Origin: Acuticoccus yangtzensis
Lineage (GTDB): Bacteria > Pseudomonadota > Alphaproteobacteria > Rhizobiales > Amorphaceae
Length of the DNA stretch: 64,000 bases
Direction of reading: 5' to 3'
NCBI RefSeq assembly: GCF_001927245.1
Contig: NZ_MJUX01000002.1
Coordinates: 1-64,000, forward strand
Shown: positions 8,800-17,573 of the stretch, one piece after another
Layout of the letters: every line of letters starts with the position of its first letter
Numbering within the stretch: the stretch's first letter is position 1
Notes under the pieces: generated by a model
The model's input: only the letters and a program-made list of their open reading frames with translations
Database searches by the model: none
What the model was told of the DNA's origin: nothing
Made by a program: the position numbers and the translations under genes

Positions 8800-9474
8800 C
8801 TAGTCGGCGCGGCCGGCGAGGATCGTCGCCTTGACCACCGCGATCTTGTCCTCGAGGTGGCGCTTCAGGATGACCGCCAGGCGCGGCCCGTCGCGCGCGG
8901 CCAGCGCCTCGGCGATGAGGTCGTGCTCGTCCATCGCCTTGGCCCAGCGCGCCGCGCTCACGTTGGAGATGTAACGGGCCCGCCGCATGCGCTGGGACAG
9001 CATACGGTGATGCTGCGTCAGGACCGGGTTGCGCGCCGCCTCCAGGATGGCGAGGTGGATCGCCTGATTGAGCTCGAAATAGCCGAGCAGATCATTCGCC
9101 TCGTAGGCCGCGCGCATGGCGCGGTTCATGGCGACGATCTGGGCGATCTCCTCATCCGTCGCGCAGGTGGCCGCAAGCTCGCCCGACAGCGCCTCGAGCG
9201 TGGCGATGACCGGGAAGCCCTGTTCCACCTCGGCCACGGTGAGGCCGCAGACACGCGCACCGCGATTGGGCACGAGCTGAATATACCCTTCGGCGGACAA
9301 CAGCTTCAGCGCCTCCCGCAAGGGCGTGCGCGAGACGCCGAACCTCTCGCACAAGGCCTTTTCGGGGATCTTTTCGTCGTTCTTCAGGTCGCCTTCGTTG
9401 ATCATGGCGCGGATATGGTCGGCCAGCTCCATGGAGAGCGGCGGCCTGGCGATGGGGGCGTCCAGTCCCGTCAT
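8800..9474 (-). CDS. GntR-family regulator with FCD domain (cassette 2)
   Basis: 224 residues. The winged helix carries RFGVSRTPLREALKLLSAEG, and the FCD domain fills the C-terminal half (ending ..HLEDKIAVVKATILAGRAD). The frame is open far upstream, but that part is an out-of-frame reading of the dehydrogenase gene. The true start is the ATG at 9474, which overlaps the TGA of that gene (ATGA), showing translational coupling. As the second gene of the dehydrogenase operon it likely regulates that operon and the divergent aminotransferase/TRAP operon through the shared intergenic region at 12408-12561. Confidence 0.9.
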   Translation of the reverse strand: MTGLDAPIARPPLSMELADHIRAMINEGDLKNDEKIPEKALCERFGVSRTPLREALKLLSAEGYIQLVPNRGARVCGLTVAEVEQGFPVIATLEALSGELAATCATDEEIAQIVAMNRAMRAAYEANDLLGYFELNQAIHLAILEAARNPVLTQHHRMLSQRMRRARYISNVSAARWAKAMDEHDLIAEALAARDGPRLAVILKRHLEDKIAVVKATILAGRAD

Positions 9475-12407
9475 CGGCGGCCTCCCCCGCCCGGCGGTGC
9501 GGCCAGCGCGCTTTCCAGCACGCGGGCGACATGCAGCGCCTCGCGCGCCGCCCCGTCGTGGATCTGGTGGCGGCAGGACGTGCCATCGGCGACGATGATG
9601 GCGTCCCCCGCCGCCCCGCGCACGGCCGGCAGCAGCGCCGCCTCGCCCATGGCGCGGGAGATGTCGGCGGTGGCGGCATCGTAGCCGAAGGCGCCCGCCA
9701 TGCCGCAGCAAGCGGATTCGATCGCCTCCACCTCGAGCTCCGGCACCAGCTTCAGCGCCTCCTGCGCGGCGCCGAAGGCCCCGAAGGCCTTCTGGTGGCA
9801 GTGGCCGTGGATCATCGCCTTGCCGGGGCGCGGCGCGAAGGGCGGCGTCACCTCACCGCGCGCAGCGGCGGCGACGTACCATTCCTCGAACAGGAAGGCG
9901 TTCTTGGCGATGGCGTCCGTTTCCGCGCCCGGCAAGAGGGCCTGGAACTCGTCGCGCAGGGTGAGGAGGCACGACGGCTCCAGCCCCACCACGGCGCGGC
10001 CGGCGGCGATGTGCGGCGCCAATGCGTGCACCATGCGCTTGGCCTCGGCGCGCGCCTCGTCCACCAGCCCGGCGGCCAGATAAGTGCGTCCGCAGCACAG
10101 CGGCCGCTCGCCCTCCACGGCGAGCGGATGCACCGGCACACCCGACGCCGCCAACACGTTGACCGCCGCGCGCAAATTCTCCGGCTCGAACCAGCGGTTG
10201 AAGGTGTCGGCCATCAGGACCACGCCGGGCGAGGCGCCGTCGCTCGGCCGGTGCGCCTCGGCATCCTTGAAGGCATCGCGCCGGAAGCGCGGCAGCGAGC
10301 GGCCCGCGGCGAACCCCGCCACCTTCTCCGACAGGGCGGCGAGGGCCGGCACCCGGTCCCTGAGCGCCAGCAGCCCGCCGACGCGCGAGGCGAACGGCGC
10401 ATAACGCGGCAGATAGGCCACCAGCCGGTCCTTCAGCGGCAGGCCGTGCTTGGCGACACGCGCCGCCTTCACCTCGATCTTCATGCGCGCCATGTCGACG
10501 CCTGTCGGGCACTCCCGCTTGCACGCCTTGCACGAGACGCACAGCGCCAGCGTCTCTGCCATCTCGTCCGACGTCAGCGCGTCCGGCCCGAGCTGGCCCG
10601 ACAGTGCGAGGCGCAGCGTGTTGGCGCGGCCGCGCGTGACGTCCTTCTCGTTCCGGGTAACGCGGTAGGAGGGGCACATGCCGCCGCCGACGGATTTGCG
10701 GCAGGCGCCGTTGTTGTTGCACATCTCCACCGCGCCCTGGAAACCGCCGAGCGCGCCCGGCCAGGCCGACCAGTCGAGCTTCGGCGTCAGGTCCACGGCG
10801 CCGTAGTGGGGCGGGTAGCGCATCAGGGTGCGGTCATCCATCCGCGGCGGGTGGACGACGCGGTTGGGGTTCAGCCGCCCGTCCGGGTCGAACTCGTCCT
10901 TCACCGCCTCGAAGGCGCGTACGATGCGCGAGCCATACATCGGCTCGTGAAACTCCGACCGGACGATGCCGTCGCCGTGCTCGCCGGAGTGGGAACCCTT
11001 GTACTCGGCCACCATCGCGAACGCCTCTTCGGCGATGGCGCGCATGGTGGCCGCGTCCTTGTCGAGCTTCAGGTTCAGCACCGGGCGCACGTGCAGACAG
11101 CCGACGGAGGCGTGCGCGTACCACGTCCCTTTCGTGCCGTTGCGCTCGAACACCTCCGTCAGCCGCTCGGTATAATCGGCGAGGTCGGCGAGCGGCACGG
11201 CGCAGTCTTCCACGAAGGAGACCGGCTTGCGGGCATCCTTCATCGACATCATGATGTTGAGGCCGGCCTGGCGGAACTCGGCGATGGCGCCCTGAAGCCC
11301 CGCGTCCAAGATCTCGACCGGCCCGCCTTCATGGGCGCCGCCCTTGCCGAAATCGAAGCCGAGGTCGGCCATCACGTCGCGCACCGCCTCCACCTTGCGG
11401 GTGGCGACGTCCCAATCCTCCTCGGCGAACTCGACCAGGAGCAGCGCCGCAGGCTCGCCCTTCACGAAGCGGTCCAACGTCTTCGCGAACATCGCGATGT
11501 CGCGGCCGAGGCCGATCATCGTCGCGTCGACGAGCTCGACCGATGTGGGGTCGGTGGCGACGAGGTGCTGGGCCGCCTCCATCGCCGCACGGAAGGTCGG
11601 AAAGTGGCAGGCGATCAACGCCTTGCGCTTGGGCGGCAGCGGCCACAGGCGGATCTCGATCGCCTTCGACAGCGCGAGCGTGCCCTCAGAGCCCACCAGC
11701 ACGTGGGCGAGGTTGATGGGCTCGGCGGCCGGAACCAGCGCGTCGATATTGTAGCCGCCGACGCGGCGTGACACCTTGGGGAATCGCGCGGCGATCTCGT
11801 CCGCCTCGCGAGCGCCGAGGGCCAGCAGCGTCTGCGTCAGCGCGTCGTTGGTGCCGGGGTCCACGGGGCCGAAATGGCGTTCGCTCCCGTCCGCCATCAA
11901 GGCGTCGATGGAAAGCACGTTGTCGCGCATGATTCCGTAGCGCAGCGAGCGGGCGCCGCACGAATTGTTGGCCGCCATGCCGCCGATGGTGGCGCGCGAG
12001 GCGGTCGACACGTCGACCGGGTACCACAGCCCCAAGGGCTTCAAATGACGGTTCAAATCGTCGAGCACGATACCCGGCTCGACGATCGCCCGCCGCCCCT
12101 CGACGTCGAGCTCGATGATGCCGTTCAGGTGGCGCGAGAAATCGACCACGATCCCGGAATTGACGGTCTGGCCGCATTGGGACGAGCCGCCCCCGCGCGC
12201 CGTCACGGACAGCCCTTCCTCGCGCGCGGCGTCCAAGACGACGTTGAGATCGTTCATGGTTTTCGGGATGACGACGGCGCTCGGGATCACCTGATAGACC
12301 GAGGCGTCCGTGGCGTAGCGGCCGCGCGTGAAGACGTCGTGGTGGGCCGAGCCCTGAAGTTCGCGCTCGAGCCTCCGGCGTAGACCGGGACGGACCAAAT
12401 CCGGCAA
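9471..12407 (-). CDS. FAD-binding and Fe-S-binding D-2-hydroxyacid dehydrogenase (YdiJ/GlcD-GlpC type fusion)
   Basis: 978 residues. The N-terminal half is a FAD_binding_4 / GlcD-like flavoprotein (YQVIPSAVVIPKT, then GGGSSQCGQTVNSGIVVD) with its FAD-oxidase C-terminal domain. The C-terminal half is a GlpC-like ferredoxin part with CNNNGACRKS..GGGMCPSY and CVSCKACKRECP, followed by two CCG motifs (CCGRTY and CCGMAGAFGYD). YdiJ-type enzymes oxidise D-2-hydroxyacids such as D-lactate or D-2-hydroxyglutarate and pass electrons to the respiratory chain at the membrane. The start is TTG at 12407 with AAGGGGGGT upstream; no ATG is near. It heads an operon with the GntR gene and diverges from the aminotransferase/TRAP operon. 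Confidence 0.88.
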   Translation of the reverse strand: MPDLVRPGLRRRLERELQGSAHHDVFTRGRYATDASVYQVIPSAVVIPKTMNDLNVVLDAAREEGLSVTARGGGSSQCGQTVNSGIVVDFSRHLNGIIELDVEGRRAIVEPGIVLDDLNRHLKPLGLWYPVDVSTASRATIGGMAANNSCGARSLRYGIMRDNVLSIDALMADGSERHFGPVDPGTNDALTQTLLALGAREADEIAARFPKVSRRVGGYNIDALVPAAEPINLAHVLVGSEGTLALSKAIEIRLWPLPPKRKALIACHFPTFRAAMEAAQHLVATDPTSVELVDATMIGLGRDIAMFAKTLDRFVKGEPAALLLVEFAEEDWDVATRKVEAVRDVMADLGFDFGKGGAHEGGPVEILDAGLQGAIAEFRQAGLNIMMSMKDARKPVSFVEDCAVPLADLADYTERLTEVFERNGTKGTWYAHASVGCLHVRPVLNLKLDKDAATMRAIAEEAFAMVAEYKGSHSGEHGDGIVRSEFHEPMYGSRIVRAFEAVKDEFDPDGRLNPNRVVHPPRMDDRTLMRYPPHYGAVDLTPKLDWSAWPGALGGFQGAVEMCNNNGACRKSVGGGMCPSYRVTRNEKDVTRGRANTLRLALSGQLGPDALTSDEMAETLALCVSCKACKRECPTGVDMARMKIEVKAARVAKHGLPLKDRLVAYLPRYAPFASRVGGLLALRDRVPALAALSEKVAGFAAGRSLPRFRRDAFKDAEAHRPSDGASPGVVLMADTFNRWFEPENLRAAVNVLAASGVPVHPLAVEGERPLCCGRTYLAAGLVDEARAEAKRMVHALAPHIAAGRAVVGLEPSCLLTLRDEFQALLPGAETDAIAKNAFLFEEWYVAAAARGEVTPPFAPRPGKAMIHGHCHQKAFGAFGAAQEALKLVPELEVEAIESACCGMAGAFGYDAATADISRAMGEAALLPAVRGAAGDAIIVADGTSCRHQIHDGAAREALHVARVLESALAAPPGGGGRR

Positions 12408-12561
12408 GTGACCCCCCTTGACGTTATTATGAATGCATTATTCAATCTTCACCAATGAAGTCCACCGGCGCAAGGGGCGACAAAAGCACCGACCGGTGGA
12501 TCGTCCGATCGGCGACGAACGCCGGCGGCGGATGGGACGGGACCAAGGCAGGAGACGCCTC
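12408..12561. promoter_or_regulatory. divergent control region with AT-rich palindrome
   Basis: Shared upstream region of the dehydrogenase operon (minus) and the aminotransferase operon (plus). Around 12422-12445 it is distinctly AT-rich (ACGTTATTATGAATGCATTA..) and holds the perfect 8-base palindrome AATGCATT with flanking arms TGAAT..ATTCA (12430-12444). This is the most likely operator for the cassette 2 GntR protein. I cannot place the -35/-10 boxes with certainty. Confidence 0.45.
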
Positions 12562-13749
12562 GTGACTTATATGCCAGGCCGGCATTTCCTTCAGATTCCG
12601 GGGCCGACGAACGTCCCCGACCGCGTTCTGCGGGCGATGGACATGCCGACCATCGACCACCGCGGACCCGAGTTCAAAAAGCTCGCCGAAAGCTGCCTCA
12701 CGCGCATCCGCGACGTGTTCGGCACCACCAATCCGGTGATCATCTATCCCGCGTCCGGCACCGGGGCGTGGGAGGCGGCGCTCGTCAACACGCTGTCGCC
12801 CGGCGACCACGTCTTGATGTACGAGACCGGCCATTTCGCGACGCTCTGGAAAAAGCTGGCCGAAAAGCTCGGCCTCGTGCCCGAATTCATCGCCGGCTCG
12901 TGGCGCTCCGGCGTCGATCCCGCGGCGATCGAGGCGCGGCTTGCCGAGGACAAGGGTCATCAGATCAAGGCGGTCTGCGTCGTTCATAACGAGACGTCGA
13001 CCGGCTGCACCACGCGGGTGGACGAGGTGCGCGCCGCCATCAACGCGGCGGGTCACCCGGCGTTGTTGATGGTCGACACCATCTCCTCGCTCGGCTCCAT
13101 CAAGTACGAGCACGACGCCTGGGGCGTGGACGTCACCGTCGGCGGCTCGCAGAAGGGGCTGATGCTGCCGCCGGGCCTCTCCTTCAACGCGGTGTCGGAT
13201 AAGGCGATCGAAGCCTCCAAGACGTCGAAGCTCCCCCGCTCCTTCTGGTCGTGGGACGAGATGATCGAGGCGAACGCCCAGAACGTCTTCCCCTTCACGC
13301 CCGCGACGAACCTCCTCTACGGCCTCGACGAGGCGCTGACGATGATGAACGAGGAGGGGCTCGACAACGTCTATGCCCGCCACCAGCGCCACGCCGCGGC
13401 GACCCGCGCGGCCGTCACCCATTGGGGCGGCAACGGCTCGGTGGAGATCCTGTGCGAGGACCCGCGCCACTATTCCGGCTCGTTGACGGCGGTCCAGCTC
13501 CCCGAGGGCTACAACGCCGACGACTACCGCAAGGTGGTGCTGGAGAACTTCAACATGTCGCTCGGCAACGGGCTGTCCAAGCTCGCAGGCCGCGTCTTCC
13601 GCATCGGCCACCTGGGCGACTTCAACGACCTCATGCTCATGGGCACCCTGTCGGGGGTGGAAATGGGCTTCGAGCTTGCCGGTATCCCCTACCGCAAGGG
13701 CGGGACGCAGGCAGCGATGGAGGTCCTCACCTCCAAAGATCAGGCTTGA
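12562..13749 (+). CDS. class V PLP aminotransferase, serine-glyoxylate aminotransferase-like
   Basis: 395 residues from GTG at 12562, which has GGAGA 6 bases upstream; an in-frame ATG three codons later (12571) is the alternative. FLQIPGPTNVPDRV and DMPTIDHRGPEF at the N-terminus and GGSQKGLMLPPGLSF with the PLP Lys (about 198) are typical of serine/aspartate-glyoxylate aminotransferases. Family members make glycine from glyoxylate with serine, alanine or aspartate as donor. It is the first gene ahead of the TRAP transporter, hydratase and CoA-transferase. Glyoxylate could come from the neighbouring ureide cassette or from hydroxyacid oxidation; that link is inference. Beta-hydroxyaspartate-pathway BhcA is a close relative, but its partner genes are not here. 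Confidence 0.87.
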   Translation: MTYMPGRHFLQIPGPTNVPDRVLRAMDMPTIDHRGPEFKKLAESCLTRIRDVFGTTNPVIIYPASGTGAWEAALVNTLSPGDHVLMYETGHFATLWKKLAEKLGLVPEFIAGSWRSGVDPAAIEARLAEDKGHQIKAVCVVHNETSTGCTTRVDEVRAAINAAGHPALLMVDTISSLGSIKYEHDAWGVDVTVGGSQKGLMLPPGLSFNAVSDKAIEASKTSKLPRSFWSWDEMIEANAQNVFPFTPATNLLYGLDEALTMMNEEGLDNVYARHQRHAAATRAAVTHWGGNGSVEILCEDPRHYSGSLTAVQLPEGYNADDYRKVVLENFNMSLGNGLSKLAGRVFRIGHLGDFNDLMLMGTLSGVEMGFELAGIPYRKGGTQAAMEVLTSKDQA

Positions 13750-13849
13750 GGCCGCGGGTCACCGCGCTCTCATCCCCTGCAAGGCGGCCGTCAAAGAGTC
13801 GCCGGCACGATCCCACGACAAAAACGACAACAGGACAGGAAACGCATCC

Positions 13850-14827
13850 ATGAAAAAGCTCCTCCTCGCAGGCGCCGCGGCCGGCCTCATGATGGCCGCC
13901 TCCGCTCCCGCCAGCGCGACCGACGTGATGAAGCTCGGCCACGTCGGTGAGCCGGGCTCGCTCTACCATGTCACCAGCGACGAGTTCGCCAAGTGCATGC
14001 TGGAGAAGGCCGACGTCGAAGTTCAGCTGTTCGGCTCCTCGCAGCTCGGCAACGATGAATCGATGCTGCAGAAGCTGAAGCTCGGCCAGCTCGACTTCTC
14101 CATCCCCTCCTCCATCATGTCCTCCGTCTCCGACACCTTCGGCGTGTTCGAGATGCCCTACATCGTGAAGAGCCGCGACCACATGCGCGCGATTCGCGAC
14201 CAGGCCGGCGACATGTTCCGCGACGCCGCGCGCGAAGAGGGCTACGAGATCATCTCCTTCTGGGAGAACGGCTTCCGCAACGTGACCAACAACGTCCGGC
14301 CGGTGACCGTGCCGGAAGACCTGAAGGGCATCAAGCTGCGCACGCCGAAGGGCCAGTGGCGCGTGAAGATGTTCCAGGCCTACGGCGCCAACCCGACGCC
14401 GATGGCCTTCTCCGAAGTCTTCACCGCGCTGAAGACCGGCGTCATCGACGGCCAGGAGAACCCGCTGATCCAGATCTTCGCGGGCAAGTTCCAGGAGGTG
14501 CAGAAGTACCTCTCCATGACCGGCCACGTCTATTCGCCGGCCTACCTCGCCACGTCCTCGCGCAACTGGAACAAGTGGGACGACGACCGCAAGGCGGCCA
14601 TCTCGGAGTGCGCGCTTCAGGCGTCGGACTTCGCCTATGAGCATGGCGCACAGGTCGATTCGGAGTTCGTTGCGAAGTTCGAGGAAGCGGGCGTCGAGGT
14701 GAACGAGGCCAACAAGCAGGCCTTCATCGACGCATCGGCCGACATCTACAAGGAATTCGGCGAAGAGGTCGAAGGCGGCGCGGATCTCATCTCGAAGATC
14801 CAGTCGCTCGACAGCGGCGCCTCCTAA
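13850..14827 (+). CDS. dctP: TRAP transporter substrate-binding protein (DctP family)
   Basis: 325 residues. It begins with a Sec signal peptide (MKKLLLAGAAAGLMMAAS.., cleavage after SAPASA, about residue 23). The mature part has the DctP fold signs: KLGHVGEPGSLYH, FGSSQLGNDESML, LRTPKGQWRVKMFQAYGANP and the FTALKTGVIDGQENP signature whose Arg/Asn region binds carboxylates. It captures an organic acid in the periplasm for the DctQM permease encoded just downstream. AGGACAGGA precedes the ATG at 13850. The substrate is probably a hydroxy- or dicarboxylic acid handled by the same operon. Confidence 0.93.
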   Translation: MKKLLLAGAAAGLMMAASAPASATDVMKLGHVGEPGSLYHVTSDEFAKCMLEKADVEVQLFGSSQLGNDESMLQKLKLGQLDFSIPSSIMSSVSDTFGVFEMPYIVKSRDHMRAIRDQAGDMFRDAAREEGYEIISFWENGFRNVTNNVRPVTVPEDLKGIKLRTPKGQWRVKMFQAYGANPTPMAFSEVFTALKTGVIDGQENPLIQIFAGKFQEVQKYLSMTGHVYSPAYLATSSRNWNKWDDDRKAAISECALQASDFAYEHGAQVDSEFVAKFEEAGVEVNEANKQAFIDASADIYKEFGEEVEGGADLISKIQSLDSGAS

Positions 14828-14920
14828 GCGCACTCGGCGAGGGTGCCGCCCGCCCCGGCGGCGCCCTCCCTCTTGGCGACCCATCCTTCCCCCCTCCCCC
14901 GTCCCCGAGGAGGCGCTGAC

Positions 14921-15484
14921 GTGCGCGTGCTGGCCCGCATCATGGGCGAAATCCTGACCTGGATCGTGATCGGTCTCATGGTCCTTCTGACGGTGTTCGT
15001 CGTCGTGGCGGTCATCTTCCGCTACTCCGGCGCATCCCTGTCCTGGTACGACGAAGTGGCCGGCGTGCTGCTCGCCTGGATCACCTATTATGGCGCGGCC
15101 CTCGCCGCCCTCCACCGCGGCCACATCGGCTTCGACGACGTGCTGTTGGCACTGCCCACCAAGGCGCGCGCCGTCGCCGTCATCACCGCCGAGGTGCTCG
15201 TCATCGGCTTCTTCGCGCTGCTGGCCTGGGCCGGGCTCGAAGTCCTCACCATCCTCCAGGGCGAAACCCTCGTCGCGCTCGACTGGATGCCGATATCCGT
15301 CACCCAATCCGTCATTCCCATCGGCGCGATCCTCTTCATCATCGCCGAAATCCTGTCCTTCCCCTTCTACTGGTGGGACGTGATGCACGGCCGCTCGACC
15401 GAACACGCCGTCATGGCGCACGGTGAGACGCCCGAGCACGACCCCGCCCACCGCGCGCCCGACGCCCCGGAGGCTGGCCGATGA
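14921..15484 (+). CDS. dctQ: TRAP transporter small permease (DctQ family)
   Basis: 187 residues from GTG at 14921, chosen because GAGGAGG lies 7 bases upstream; the frame is open further up but without a binding site. Four membrane segments (about 12-33, 47-65, 88-110, 130-150) and the DctQ motif SWYDEVAGVLLAWITYYGAA are visible. A His-rich, charged tail follows. Its stop overlaps the start of dctM (ATGA). Confidence 0.9.
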   Translation: MRVLARIMGEILTWIVIGLMVLLTVFVVVAVIFRYSGASLSWYDEVAGVLLAWITYYGAALAALHRGHIGFDDVLLALPTKARAVAVITAEVLVIGFFALLAWAGLEVLTILQGETLVALDWMPISVTQSVIPIGAILFIIAEILSFPFYWWDVMHGRSTEHAVMAHGETPEHDPAHRAPDAPEAGR

Positions 15485-16761
15485 TCGTCCTTCTGATGTT
15501 CCTGGCGCTGGTCGCGATGGTGTGCATCAACGTGCCCATCGCCATCGCGCTGTGCCTTGCGGCCATCCTCGGCATCGCCGTGACCGACGGCGTCGAAGCG
15601 CTCGTCATCGTCGGCATCGAGATGTATTCGGGCGCGCAGTCCTTCTCGCTGATCGCCATCCCGATGTTCGTGCTCGCCGGCGCGATCATGAACTCCACCG
15701 GCATCACGCGGCGCATCATCGCCTTCGTCTCGGCGCTGATCGGCTTCGTGCGCGGCGGCCTCGGCATGGTCAACATCGGCGTGTCGCTGTTCTTCGCCGA
15801 GATCTCCGGCTCGGCCGTGGCGGACGTCGCCGCGCTCGGCTCGGTGATGATCCCCGAGATGAAGCGGCGCGGCTATTCCGGCCCGCTGGCGGCGGCGATC
15901 ACCTCGTCCTCCGCCTCGCTCGCCATCATCATCCCGCCGTCGATCCCGATGATCCTCTACGGCGTCTCCGCCGGTGCTTCGATCCAGGAGCTGTTCGTCG
16001 CGGGCATCGTTCCGGGCCTCCTCGGCGCCGCGGGCCTCATGGGCGTCGCCTACGCCTTCGCCAAGCGCTACAACCTGCCGCGCGAAGAGGCGTTCCAGTT
16101 CAAGCGCCTGCGCAAGACCTTCGTCGACGCTCTGCCGGCCTTCATGCTGCCGGTGATCATCCTCGGCGGCATCTTCGGCGGCCTGGTGACGGCCACAGAG
16201 GGCGCGGGGCTCGCCGTCGTCGCCTCCATCGCGGTCGGCATCTTCTACCGCGAGATCGACTGGAAGCAGCTCAAGACCGCGATGGTGGAAGGCGGCGTTC
16301 AGACCGCCGTGGTGATGCTGCTGGTGGCGGCGTCCGTCCTGATGGGCGGCTACCTGACCTCGGCGCGGATCCCGCAGGACATCGCCCAGGGCATGCTCGA
16401 GCTGACGTCCAACAAGTACGTCATCCTCCTGATCCTCAACGTCTTCTTCCTGATCATCGGGTTCTTCCTGCACTCTGCGGCGGCGATCATCCTCGTCATC
16501 CCCATCATTGTGCCGCTGATCAACCAGGCCGGGATCGACCCCGTCCACTTCGGCCTCGTCGTGACCTTGAACCTTGCCATCGGCCAGCAAACCCCGCCGG
16601 TCGCCTCGGTTCTGATCACCTCGTGCTCGATCGCCAAGGCCAACATCTGGGAGGTCTCGAAGGTCAACATCTACTTCGTGGCCGTGCTCCTCGCTGTTCT
16701 CCTGTTGTGTACCTACGTCCCGTCGGTGCCCATGTTCCTGCCCGACCTCTTCTATCGCTAA
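15481..16761 (+). CDS. dctM: TRAP transporter large permease (DctM family)
   Basis: 426 residues, highly hydrophobic with about 12 membrane segments. It has family signatures such as FSLIAIPMFVLAGAIMNSTG, GGLGMVNIGVSLFFAEISGS and IIPPSIPMILYGVSAGASI. It is the sodium-coupled transport subunit working with the DctP and DctQ proteins encoded upstream. ATG at 15481 overlaps the dctQ stop by 4 bases. Confidence 0.94.
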   Translation: MIVLLMFLALVAMVCINVPIAIALCLAAILGIAVTDGVEALVIVGIEMYSGAQSFSLIAIPMFVLAGAIMNSTGITRRIIAFVSALIGFVRGGLGMVNIGVSLFFAEISGSAVADVAALGSVMIPEMKRRGYSGPLAAAITSSSASLAIIIPPSIPMILYGVSAGASIQELFVAGIVPGLLGAAGLMGVAYAFAKRYNLPREEAFQFKRLRKTFVDALPAFMLPVIILGGIFGGLVTATEGAGLAVVASIAVGIFYREIDWKQLKTAMVEGGVQTAVVMLLVAASVLMGGYLTSARIPQDIAQGMLELTSNKYVILLILNVFFLIIGFFLHSAAAIILVIPIIVPLINQAGIDPVHFGLVVTLNLAIGQQTPPVASVLITSCSIAKANIWEVSKVNIYFVAVLLAVLLLCTYVPSVPMFLPDLFYR

Positions 16762-16772
16762 GCGAGGACCAG

Positions 16773-17573
16773 ATGACCGACGCTCCCCTCAGCGGCACCG
16801 ACGACCTGATCTACGAGGTGAAGGACGGCATCGCCGTCCTGACCCTCAACCGGCCGCACGCCCGCAACGCCTTCACCTTCGCGATGTATGACGGCATCAA
16901 GAAGCTCTGCGCCGAGATGCCCACGGACGGGTCCGTTCGCGCCCTCATCATCACCGGCGCCGGCGAGAAAGCCTTTGCCGCCGGCACCGACATGAGCCAG
17001 TTCCACGCCTTCGACAAAGACGAGGACGCGCTCGGCTACGAGAAGCGCATCGGCAGTGTCTACGACGCGCTGGAAAAGTGCCCGGTGCCGACCATCGCGG
17101 CGATCGCCGGCGCCTGCACCGGCGGCGGTGCGGGGACCGCGGCGTGCTGCGACATCCGCATCGCGGCTGCCAACATGAAGTTCGGCTTCCCCATCGCCCG
17201 CACCCTCGGCAACACGCTGTCGATGGAGAATTTCGCGCGGGTGAAGGACCTCATCGGCGTCGCCAAGGCGAAGGAAATCATCTTCACCTCCCGCCTCGTC
17301 GAGGCCGACGAGGCGCTCGCCGCGGGGCTCGTGTCCGAGGTGCTGCCCGACCACGCCGCGCTGATGGCCCGCGCCCACGAGCTCGCCGCCCACATCGCCG
17401 GTCACGCCCCGCTCACCTTGCGGGCCTGCAAGGAGGCCTTCCGCCGCCTTCGCGTCGACGGGCCGGACGCCGAGGGCGACGACCTCGTGGTGATGACCTT
17501 CATGAGCGAGGACTTCCGCGAGGGCCTCGACGCCTTCTTCAACAAGAGAAAGCCGGAGTTCAAAGGCAAATGA
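16773..17573 (+). CDS. enoyl-CoA hydratase/isomerase family protein
   Basis: 266 residues with the crotonase fold. VLTLNRPHARNAFTFAMYD, the oxyanion-hole stretch GAGEKAFAAGTDMSQF, and GACTGGGAGTAACCDIRIA with the second oxyanion Gly are all clear. The ATG at 16773 is 11 bases after the dctM stop, with GAGGA upstream. In this operon it probably hydrates or cleaves the CoA thioester made by the CaiB/BaiF transferase that overlaps its 3' end. One acidic catalytic position seems replaced by Ala in GGGAGTAACC, so isomerase, lyase or decarboxylase activity is as likely as hydration. Confidence 0.87.
   Translation: MTDAPLSGTDDLIYEVKDGIAVLTLNRPHARNAFTFAMYDGIKKLCAEMPTDGSVRALIITGAGEKAFAAGTDMSQFHAFDKDEDALGYEKRIGSVYDALEKCPVPTIAAIAGACTGGGAGTAACCDIRIAAANMKFGFPIARTLGNTLSMENFARVKDLIGVAKAKEIIFTSRLVEADEALAAGLVSEVLPDHAALMARAHELAAHIAGHAPLTLRACKEAFRRLRVDGPDAEGDDLVVMTFMSEDFREGLDAFFNKRKPEFKGK

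Noticed and set aside
5425-11771. Very long open frames on the plus strand opposite the deacetylase, amidohydrolase and FAD/Fe-S genes (e.g. 5425-7560, 7265-8803, 9531-11771)
   Set aside because: Their translations are His/Arg/Gly-rich without any family motif and mirror the codon pattern of the true minus-strand genes; high GC removes stop codons.
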